From NCBI GenBank assembly GCA_018896355.1, contig JAHIMW010000193.1:1-8784 (forward strand): a stretch of 8,784 nt of DNA, written 5' to 3'. Numbering within the stretch: the stretch's first letter is position 1; each line of letters starts with the position of its first letter. Below, piece by piece: positions 1 to 5,793 of the stretch. Position numbers and translations under genes: made by a program. The notes under the pieces are model-generated. The model did no database searches. It had not been told where the DNA came from and saw only the letters and a program-made list of their open reading frames with translations. This DNA is from Pseudomonadota bacterium. Its GTDB lineage: Bacteria; Desulfobacterota; Syntrophia; Syntrophales; UBA5619.

Positions 1-2065
1 AGAGAGTTACCTGTTCGGAGGCAACCACCTCGCCCCGATTCTTCTCCCAGTGCGGGGCAAAATAGGTGCGGCGGCAGAGGCCTCCGCCCAGTTCCTCAAG
101 CCATACGTTTTCGATGTTCGCGACGGTCCGGGCAAATAGACGCGAGGTCTCAACCATCTCCGCCGCGACGATCCAGTTCCCGGCGCGGTTGAAGAGGCCG
201 GATCCCGGAAAAATCATCGCCTGCCTTCCCTGGGTCGCCGTGTAGAGATTCTTCTCCTTTTTCACTGCAATATGTCCGAGGTAGCCGCTCAGGATGGAAC
301 GGTGGACCGCGCTGTAGAGATCGGCGCCCTCTTTTTTGGTTGAATCCGACTTTGCTGAAAGAAATTTCTGCTCAGTCAGAATCGTCCGCAGCTGGTCATG
401 GACGTCCCGCCATTCCCGAATGCGCCGGTACGAGAGGAAGTGATCCCGGCAGAAGCGGCGGATCCGGTTCTGCGTTTTTTGGGAACCCCCGGCGTCATGG
501 CAGCGCTGCCAGATTCGCAGAAGCGAGACGAAATCCGACGCGGGGTCCTTGAAGAGGGCTTGCATCCGGTCGGCCTCCGCCTCCTTCTCAGCCGGCCTCT
601 CCCGCGGGTCCTGACTGCTGAGCGCCGCGGCGATGATGAGAATCTCCGCCAGACATTCTTCAGTGCTTGCTTCAAGAATCATCCGGGCGATCCTCGGGTC
701 GATCGGAAGCCGGGCCATGATCCGCCCCCGCTCCGTCAGCCGCCAGGGGTCACTCTTTCGCCGCGATTCATCTTCCTCTCGTTCGATCGCCCCCAACTCC
801 AGCAGGATATCGATCCCGTCCCGGATGCTTTTTGGGGCGGGCCTGTCGATGAACGGAAAGGCGTCGATGTCGCCGAGACCGAGGGCAAGCATCCGCAGGA
901 TCACACCGGCCAGGTTCGAACGGAGGATCTCCGGCGATGTGTAGAGCGGCCGGCCGAGATAATCCTCCTCCGTGAAGAGGCGGATGCAGATGCCGTTTTC
1001 GACACGGCCGCAGCGTCCTTTGCGCTGATCGGCGCTGCTTTGGGAGATTGCCCGGACGGGAAGAGCCGCCGTCCGTGAACGGGGATTGTACTGGGAGATG
1101 CGGGCGAGGCCGGTGTCGATCACATACCGGATTCCCGGGATCGTGAGCGAAGTTTCCGCCACGTTTGTTGCGATTATAATCTTCCGGAGGCTCATCGGCC
1201 GGAAGACGCGCTCCTGCTCCGACCGGGTGAGGCGGGCAAAGAGCGGCAGGATCGCGGCCTCTTCGCGGAGACGGCCGCTCAGAAGCTCCCGGGTTTCCCG
1301 GATGTCCTGCTCCGTCGGCATGAAGATGAGGATATCGCCTTGCTTGCGACGCCCCGTCAACTCCTCGACCGCGCGGACTGCCGCATCGATGTGGTTCATC
1401 TCCCCCTTTTCCTCAAGGTCGCGATCGAGCGGGTCATAGCGCACCAGGACGGGATAGAGCCGTCCCGATACCTCGATGATCGGGGCATTGTCGAACGCCC
1501 GGGAAAACTTCTCCGTGTCGATCGTCGCAGAGGTGATGACGACGCGCAGATCCCGGCGCCGCGCGAGGATGTTTTTCAGGATGCCGAGGATGAAGTCGAT
1601 GTTGAGGCTCCTTTCGTGCGCCTCGTCGATGATGATCGTGTCGTAGGTCCGAAGCAGCGGATCGGTCTGCGCCTCCATCAGCAGAATCCCGTCGGTCATG
1701 ATCTTGAGAAAGGCGTTTCGAGGAGTCCGGTCGTCAAAACGGATCTTGTAGCCGACCGATCGGCCGACCTCCTCAGCCATCTCTTCAGCTATTCTCCGGG
1801 CGACGGTCGTTGCAGCGATCCGACGCGGCTGCGTACAACCGATCAGACCGGTGAGACCACGCCCCGCCTCGATGCACATCTTCGGGATCTGCGTCGTCTT
1901 CCCGGAGCCCGTTTCCCCGGTGACGACGACCACGGGGTGTTTTCGGACAGCGGCGACGATTTCGTCCTTTTTCAGCAGGATCGGAAGGGAAGGGGGGTAA
2001 TCGATCCTTGGCAGCCGGGCGCATCGTTCATCCATCCTTTTCTTAAGGCTCTCGGACCGGGACAA
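1..2065 (-). CDS. hrpA: HrpA-type DEAH-box ATP-dependent RNA helicase, N-terminal part (cut by window edge)
   Basis: This is a DExH-box RNA helicase of the HrpA type. It couples ATP hydrolysis to RNA or RNP remodelling in the cytoplasm, and E. coli HrpA has been linked to rescue of stalled or collided ribosomes. About 688 codons are visible, and the frame is still open at the left edge. Counting from the TTG at 2065, I see Walker A GETGSGKT at residues 50-57, TQPRR at 78-82, DEAH at 147-150 (bases 1627-1616), SAT at 179-181, ATNVAETSLTIPGIRYVID near 299-317, and motif VI QRKGRCGR at 347-354. The winged-helix and ratchet (HA2-type) part follows. Similarity to remembered E. coli HrpA (about 1300 aa) continues to the edge, so roughly 600 residues probably lie outside. 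Start choice: TTG 2065 has an ideal AAGGAG eight bases upstream. ATG 2086 is in the same frame with a poor ribosome site, and the frame stays open to ATG 2188. The gene is divergent from the tRNA and protease genes. Confidence 0.93.
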   Translation of the reverse strand, partial: MSRSESLKKRMDERCARLPRIDYPPSLPILLKKDEIVAAVRKHPVVVVTGETGSGKTTQIPKMCIEAGRGLTGLIGCTQPRRIAATTVARRIAEEMAEEVGRSVGYKIRFDDRTPRNAFLKIMTDGILLMEAQTDPLLRTYDTIIIDEAHERSLNIDFILGILKNILARRRDLRVVITSATIDTEKFSRAFDNAPIIEVSGRLYPVLVRYDPLDRDLEEKGEMNHIDAAVRAVEELTGRRKQGDILIFMPTEQDIRETRELLSGRLREEAAILPLFARLTRSEQERVFRPMSLRKIIIATNVAETSLTIPGIRYVIDTGLARISQYNPRSRTAALPVRAISQSSADQRKGRCGRVENGICIRLFTEEDYLGRPLYTSPEILRSNLAGVILRMLALGLGDIDAFPFIDRPAPKSIRDGIDILLELGAIEREEDESRRKSDPWRLTERGRIMARLPIDPRIARMILEASTEECLAEILIIAAALSSQDPRERPAEKEAEADRMQALFKDPASDFVSLLRIWQRCHDAGGSQKTQNRIRRFCRDHFLSYRRIREWRDVHDQLRTILTEQKFLSAKSDSTKKEGADLYSAVHRSILSGYLGHIAVKKEKNLYTATQGRQAMIFPGSGLFNRAGNWIVAAEMVETSRLFARTVANIENVWLEELGGGLCRRTYFAPHWEKNRGEVVASEQVTL

Positions 2066-2126
2066 TTTTCTCTCTCCTTCATTCATGAAGCCGGAATACC
2101 TGCATCGCATGTCTTGCGTTTGCGGG

Positions 2127-2155
2127 ATCATACCTGTACCGGTTCCGGATGTCAC
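2127..2155 (-). promoter_or_regulatory. Putative sigma70-type promoter of hrpA
   Basis: Read on the minus strand, GTGACA (2155-2150) is followed by a 17-base spacer and TATGAT (2132-2127). Each hexamer matches consensus at five of six positions. Transcription would begin near 2120, giving a leader of about 35 bases to ATG 2086 or 55 bases to the Shine-Dalgarno-backed TTG 2065. This supports a helicase start downstream of 2120 and argues against the in-frame ATGs at 2188, 2176 and 2131. Confidence 0.5.
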
Positions 2156-2181
2156 CTGAAAATTCTGAAGGGTCATTATCC

Positions 2182-2210
2182 TTGACATGAATTATGGATG
2201 GTGGTAGAGG
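2182..2210 (+). promoter_or_regulatory. Putative promoter of tRNA-Pro
   Basis: A perfect -35 TTGACA (2182-2187) is followed after 17 bases by TAGAGG (2205-2210), a weak -10. Transcription would start near 2217, about 19 bases before the tRNA. The same arrangement, with a TAG-initial -10 after a perfect TTGACA, occurs before tRNA-Val at 8273. The weak -10 lowers certainty. Confidence 0.45.
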
Positions 2211-2235
2211 AACCGGGAATTTTGACGATTCATGT

Positions 2236-2312
2236 CGGGGCGTGGCGCAGTCTGGTAGCGTATCTGAATGGGGTTCAGAGGGCCGGTGGTTCAAATCCAC
2301 TCGCCCCGACCA
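2236..2312 (+). tRNA. tRNA-Pro (anticodon GGG)
   Basis: A complete 77-nt cloverleaf with encoded CCA. The acceptor stem CGGGGCG pairs with CGCCCCG at 2302-2308, followed by A73 and CCA. The C1-G72 pair is typical of bacterial proline tRNAs. The anticodon stem TCTGA/TCAGA encloses the loop ATGGGGT, so the anticodon is GGG, with the G37 expected in tRNA-Pro, reading CCC and CCU. The T arm is GGTGG/TTCAAAT/CCACT. It appears to be a single-gene unit, with a candidate promoter upstream and an intrinsic terminator 10 bases after its end. Confidence 0.97.
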
Positions 2313-2322
2313 ATTTAAAATG

Positions 2323-2345
2323 AAACCGCCGAACAGGCGGTTTTT
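2323..2345 (+). terminator. Intrinsic terminator of the tRNA-Pro unit
   Basis: AAACCGCC (2323-2330) and GGCGGTTT (2336-2343) form an 8-bp stem around the 5-base loop GAACA. The 3' arm runs into a T tract (TTTTT, 2341-2345) followed by AAATATATT. It lies just behind tRNA-Pro and separates that gene from tRNA-Leu. On the opposite strand the hairpin lacks a good T tract, so it acts in the plus direction. Confidence 0.85.
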
Positions 2346-2379
2346 AAATATATTAACGATCTTCCTCCAATCAAGGTTG

Positions 2380-2408
2380 TTGACATTCGGAAGTGCAATG
2401 AATATAAA
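2380..2408 (+). promoter_or_regulatory. Strong sigma70-type promoter of tRNA-Leu, perhaps also of the tig operon
   Basis: A perfect TTGACA (2380-2385), a 17-base spacer and TATAAA (2403-2408, five of six) make this the best promoter in the window. The predicted start is near 2415, about 11 bases before tRNA-Leu. Because no terminator is visible between tRNA-Leu and tig, the promoter could drive the protease operon as well, after release of the tRNA by processing. Confidence 0.8.
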
Positions 2409-2425
2409 GTTAGAGGTTCTATCAT

Positions 2426-2512
2426 GCGAGAGTGGCGGAACTGGTAGACGCACTGGATTTAGGATCCAGCCCGCCTAAGCGGATAGGGGTTCGAATCCCC
2501 TCTCTCGCACCA
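2426..2512 (+). tRNA. tRNA-Leu (anticodon UAG)
   Basis: A complete 87-nt class II tRNA with encoded CCA. The acceptor stem GCGAGAG pairs with CTCTCGC, followed by A73 and CCA. The anticodon stem CTGGA/TCCAG encloses TTTAGGA, giving anticodon UAG for CUN codons. A long variable arm (CCGC/GCGG around a CTAA loop, 2471-2482) is the class II hallmark that fits leucine. The T arm is AGGGG/TTCGAAT/CCCCT. Its end is 50 bases from the tig start codon. Confidence 0.97.
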
Positions 2513-2530
2513 ATCCGTCTGTCATCTGAA

Positions 2531-2536
2531 TATAAT
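2531..2536 (+). promoter_or_regulatory. Isolated TATAAT box ahead of tig
   Basis: A perfect TATAAT lies between tRNA-Leu and tig and would give a leader of about 20 bases before the GTG start. The -35 position falls on the last bases of the tRNA (around 2508-2513) and has no TTGACA-like hexamer, and the extended -10 TG is one base out of register. It may be a second, weaker tig promoter or simply AT-rich leader sequence. Confidence 0.3.
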
Positions 2537-2561
2537 ATCTTGGACAAAGGAGCGTATTGCC

Positions 2562-3896
2562 GTGAGTGACATCAGTTCCGCTGTTAAAATTGAAGATATC
2601 AGTGCCGTCAAGAAGAAACTATCCTTTGATGTCCCGTGGGCGGATGTGAAAAGTGAGTTGGACGCGGTTTACCGCAAGGTGGGAAAAACGGCCAAGATCA
2701 AAGGGTTCAGACCGGGCAAGATTCCACGGGAAATCCTGGAGAGGCACTACCGGGAAGATGCCGAGGGAGAGACGATCTCCAATCTGGTGAATCGGTACTA
2801 CTGGGAGACTTTGCAGCAGAAAGATATTCCGGCGGTGACCCAGCCGGAGATCGAACAGCAAGGGATTGAGGCGGAAAAGGATTTCACCTTTTCGGCTACG
2901 GTCGAGGTGGAACCCGCCGTCGAACCGAAGGACTATCTCGGTCTGGAATTGGAGAAAGAAGAACCGGTTGTGACCGATGAGGATCTTGAAGCAAGAATGG
3001 CGGAAATCCGTCAGATGTTCGCCACCATGGAAGAGGTGGAGGAAGACCGCGCGATCCGGATGGGCGATTTTGTCACCCTCGATTTCACGGGCGCTGTTGC
3101 CGGGGAGCAGATCAAGGAGTTGAAGTCCGAAAGCTACCTGCTGGAAATCGGTTCGAAAACCTTTGTGCCCGGTTTTGAGGAGCAGCTCGTTGGTTTGAGG
3201 CAAGGTGAGGCGAAAACCGTTGCCGTCAAATTTCCCGACAATTACAATGCCGCCCATCTGGCGGGGAAAGATGTGGAATTCACGGTCAATATCAAGGGCA
3301 TCCGGGTGAAGAAGCTGCCGGAAATCGATGAACAGTTTATCAAGAATTTTGAGCGTTACGAATCCCTGGAAGCCCTCAAGGCCGATGTTCTGAAAAACCT
3401 GGAAGAGGAGAAGAAGCGGAAGATCGAGCTGGATTTTGAAAAGCAGATCAGCGATAAACTGTTGGAAAAAAATATTTTTGATGTCCCTGACTCCTTTGTC
3501 AAGCGGCAGATCTATTATATGATGTCCGACATGCAGCGAAGAATGGTCTCCGGCGGTATGGATCGGAAAAAGGCGGCCGAATTCAGCATGAAACTCCATG
3601 ATCATTTCCGGGAGGAGGCGTCCAAGATCGTAAAAACCGTTCTTCTGCTGAAGGGCATTGCGGGTAAGGAAGCGCTGACCGCGGGAGAGGACGAGGTGGA
3701 AAAGCAGATTCGGGAGATCGCCGCACAGCAGGTCCAGGATTATGAGACGCTGAGGAAATCGCTTGAAAAGGACGGCCTGATCGACAACATCCGGAGTGAG
3801 ATCCTGAAACGTATGACTTATGCGTTCCTGGAGGCGAAGGCGAAGGTGACAACCGTCAGAACGGAGAAGAAGGGAATTCCGGAGGGGAAAAAATGA
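2562..3896 (+). CDS. tig: Trigger factor, ribosome-associated chaperone and peptidyl-prolyl isomerase
   Basis: The 444-residue product matches the usual trigger factor length (E. coli 432). The N-terminal ribosome-binding domain carries the signature GFRPGKIPR at residues 48-56, the loop that docks on ribosomal protein L23 at the exit tunnel. The FKBP-type isomerase domain spans about 163-250 (RMGDFVTLDFTG, then LEIGSKTFVPGFEEQLVGL). A helical, charged C-terminal substrate-cradling domain occupies about 255-430, and the tail is lysine-rich. The start is GTG, supported by a strong AAAGGAG (2546-2552) nine bases upstream. The stop overlaps the clpP start (ATGA), so the two are translationally coupled. 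It is the first gene of the tig-clpP-clpX-lon operon. Its role in the cytosol is to hold and help fold nascent chains, while the genes behind it degrade failures. Confidence 0.97.
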   Translation: MSDISSAVKIEDISAVKKKLSFDVPWADVKSELDAVYRKVGKTAKIKGFRPGKIPREILERHYREDAEGETISNLVNRYYWETLQQKDIPAVTQPEIEQQGIEAEKDFTFSATVEVEPAVEPKDYLGLELEKEEPVVTDEDLEARMAEIRQMFATMEEVEEDRAIRMGDFVTLDFTGAVAGEQIKELKSESYLLEIGSKTFVPGFEEQLVGLRQGEAKTVAVKFPDNYNAAHLAGKDVEFTVNIKGIRVKKLPEIDEQFIKNFERYESLEALKADVLKNLEEEKKRKIELDFEKQISDKLLEKNIFDVPDSFVKRQIYYMMSDMQRRMVSGGMDRKKAAEFSMKLHDHFREEASKIVKTVLLLKGIAGKEALTAGEDEVEKQIREIAAQQVQDYETLRKSLEKDGLIDNIRSEILKRMTYAFLEAKAKVTTVRTEKKGIPEGKK

Positions 3897-4477
3897 ACCT
3901 GATACCCATGGTGGTTGAACAGGACGGTCGAGGCGAAAGGGCGTTCGACATCTATTCGAGACTCCTGAAGGATCGCATCATCTTCCTCGGGACGGCCATC
4001 GATGATGACGTTGCGAACCTTGTCATTGCGCAGATGCTCTATCTGGAATCGGATGATCCCGACAAGGAGATCTTCTTTTATTTAAACACCCCCGGCGGAC
4101 ATGTCAGCTCGGGACTGGCTATTTACGATACGATGCAGTATATCAAGCCTGCGGTCAGTACGTTCTGCATGGGACAGGCGGCGAGCATGGGCGCCCTTCT
4201 TCTGGCGGCGGGTCAAAAGGGAAAGCGGTTTGCGCTCCCCCATTCGCGAATCCTGATCCATCAGCCTCTGGGCGGATTCCATGGGCAGGCGACGGACATC
4301 GACATCCAGGCGCGCGAGATCCTGAGGTTGAAGGAAGAGCTGAATCTGATCCTGGCCGGACTGACGGGTCAACCGCTGGAAAAGATTGCGTCCGACACCG
4401 AACGGGACTATTACATGACCGGCGCCAAGGCCGTGGAATACGGTATTATTGATGAAATCATTGTCAAAAGGGGTTGA
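3893..4477 (+). CDS. clpP: ATP-dependent Clp protease proteolytic subunit ClpP
   Basis: A 194-residue serine peptidase of family S14, the usual length. It assembles into a double-heptamer chamber that hydrolyses polypeptides fed in by ClpX (or ClpA/ClpC if the genome has them). The catalytic triad is visible: Ser98 in GQAASMGA, His123 in RILIHQPLGG and Asp172 in TERDYYM. The N terminus MNLIPMVVEQ is the typical ClpP start, and residues LKDRIIFLG at 25-33 follow the family pattern. ATG 3893 overlaps the tig stop by four bases and has GGAGGGG (3881-3887) at good spacing. The gene sits directly before its partner clpX. Nothing is truncated or missing. Confidence 0.98.
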   Translation: MNLIPMVVEQDGRGERAFDIYSRLLKDRIIFLGTAIDDDVANLVIAQMLYLESDDPDKEIFFYLNTPGGHVSSGLAIYDTMQYIKPAVSTFCMGQAASMGALLLAAGQKGKRFALPHSRILIHQPLGGFHGQATDIDIQAREILRLKEELNLILAGLTGQPLEKIASDTERDYYMTGAKAVEYGIIDEIIVKRG

Positions 4478-4503
4478 GACGGTTTACGAAAGAGGGTTTT
4501 TTT

Positions 4504-5766
4504 ATGGCTAAAAAAGGAAGAGATCCGCAGGATGGTCGGGGGTTGCTGTTCTGTTCGTTCTGCGGGAAAGACCAGAACGAGGTGAAAAAGCTTGTCGCCG
4601 GTCCCACGGCCTACATCTGCGATGAATGCATTGAGTTGTGCCGCTGCATCGTGGAAGAAGAGTCTGAAAAGGGTGGTACGGAGGACATCCGCAAAGGAAT
4701 TCCCGAACCGAAGAACATTGCGAGATTTCTGGATCAGTACGTCATCGGACAGGATCACTCGAAAAAAGTTCTGTCCGTAGCCGTTTACAACCACTACCGC
4801 CGGTTGTTTTCCCGTGTCGATATGGGCGGGGTCGATATTCAGAAGAGCAATATTCTGCTGATCGGACCGACCGGGTCCGGCAAGACGCTTCTGGCGAAGA
4901 CCCTGGCCAGGATGTTGAATGTTCCCTTTACCATTGCCGACGCGACGACGCTGACCGAGGCCGGCTACGTAGGAGAGGATGTGGAGAATATCATTCTCAG
5001 CCTCCTGCAGAACGCCGATTATGATGTCGAGAAGGCCTCCAAAGGGATCGTCTATATCGATGAAATCGACAAGATTGCCAGAAAATCGGGAAACCCTTCG
5101 ATCACCCGGGATGTGTCGGGAGAGGGGGTCCAGCAGGCCCTGCTCAAGATCATTGAAGGGACGACGGCCAACATTCCACCCAAGGGGGGAAGAAAACATC
5201 CGCAGCAGGAATTTATCCAGGTCGATACCGCCAATATCCTGTTTATCTGCGGCGGGGCGTTCAACGACCTCGACGGTATCATTGCCCGTCGGATCGGCTT
5301 CAATGCGATGGGTTTCGGGGCGGAGATCCGCAGCAAGAGGGAGAAAAAGACGGACCAGTTGCTCAGTGAAGTGCAACCCGAAGATCTATTGAAATACGGC
5401 TTGATCCCCGAGTTCATCGGCCGTCTGCCGGTGATCGCCACGCTGAACGAACTGACCCAGGAGGATCTGATCCGCATCCTGGGGGAGCCCAAGGATGCCA
5501 TCGTTCGTCAGTATCAGAAGCTTTTCGAGCTGGAAGGGGTAAAACTGAAATTTACGGAGGGCGCATGTCGGGCCATTGCGAAACTTTCCGTGGAGCGCAA
5601 GTCGGGCGCCCGCGGTCTGCGCGCGATTCTGGAAAATACCATGCTCGATATCATGTACGAGCTTCCGTCGACCACGGATGTGAAGGAATGTGTTATCAGC
5701 GAGGAAGTCGTGATGAACAAGGAAAAACCGATCCTCCTTTTTGAAAAGAAGTCTGAAACCGCTTAA
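4504..5766 (+). CDS. clpX: ATP-dependent Clp protease ATP-binding subunit ClpX
   Basis: A 420-residue AAA+ unfoldase that recognises tagged substrates and threads them into ClpP. Counting from ATG 4504, an N-terminal zinc-binding domain has Cys17, Cys20, Cys39 and Cys42. Walker A GPTGSGKT lies at 121-128, pore loop GYVG at 154-157, Walker B IVYIDEID at 182-189, the RKH pore motif at 230-232, the IGF loop that docks on ClpP at 264-266, an arginine-finger region EFIGRLP near 303-309, and sensor 2 GAR at 369-371. I chose ATG 4504 because AGAGGG (4491-4496) lies seven bases upstream and MAKK is a natural family start. An in-frame TTG at 4474 overlapping the clpP stop would add ten residues and is less likely. 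The IGF loop and the neighbouring clpP support a working ClpXP pair. Confidence 0.97.
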   Translation: MAKKGRDPQDGRGLLFCSFCGKDQNEVKKLVAGPTAYICDECIELCRCIVEEESEKGGTEDIRKGIPEPKNIARFLDQYVIGQDHSKKVLSVAVYNHYRRLFSRVDMGGVDIQKSNILLIGPTGSGKTLLAKTLARMLNVPFTIADATTLTEAGYVGEDVENIILSLLQNADYDVEKASKGIVYIDEIDKIARKSGNPSITRDVSGEGVQQALLKIIEGTTANIPPKGGRKHPQQEFIQVDTANILFICGGAFNDLDGIIARRIGFNAMGFGAEIRSKREKKTDQLLSEVQPEDLLKYGLIPEFIGRLPVIATLNELTQEDLIRILGEPKDAIVRQYQKLFELEGVKLKFTEGACRAIAKLSVERKSGARGLRAILENTMLDIMYELPSTTDVKECVISEEVVMNKEKPILLFEKKSETA

Positions 5767-5793
5767 TTTGAAATCAAGCAGGAAGAAGAGATA

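Noticed and set aside
398..1078. Long plus-strand open frame (226 codons) opposite the helicase
   Set aside because: The minus strand here carries unbroken DEAH-helicase similarity, with conserved motifs on both sides. The plus-strand frame is a product of GC-biased codon use, as are the plus-strand frames at 340-552, 633-944 and 1086-1439.
1340..2185. Plus-strand open frame of 281 codons opposite the helicase ATPase core
   Set aside because: It lies exactly antisense to the Walker A, DEAH and motif V region and shows no recognisable domain.
2079..2453. Minus-strand 124-codon open frame with GRVDLNHRPSEP
   Set aside because: This is the antisense translation of tRNA-Pro and tRNA-Leu, another familiar spurious family. 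It also crosses two tRNAs and a terminator.
2194..2478. Plus-strand open frame running through tRNA-Pro and tRNA-Leu
   Set aside because: Its peptide contains GGTGRRTGFRIQ and similar strings that are translations of tRNA genes, a well-known class of spurious protein entries.
2340..2570. Heat-shock control (CIRCE element or sigma32 promoter) before the protease operon
   Set aside because: I looked for the TTAGCACTC/GAGTGCTAA inverted repeat and for CTTGAA with CCCCAT-type boxes and found neither. Only sigma70-like elements are visible.
2619..3605. Long minus-strand open frame (328 codons) opposite trigger factor
   Set aside because: Trigger factor on the plus strand is unmistakable. The antisense frame has the Phe/Leu/His-rich composition expected from the reverse of Glu/Lys-rich coding sequence.
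4411..5376. Minus-strand 321-codon frame opposite clpX
   Set aside because: Shadow of ClpX, whose AAA+ motifs are complete on the plus strand.
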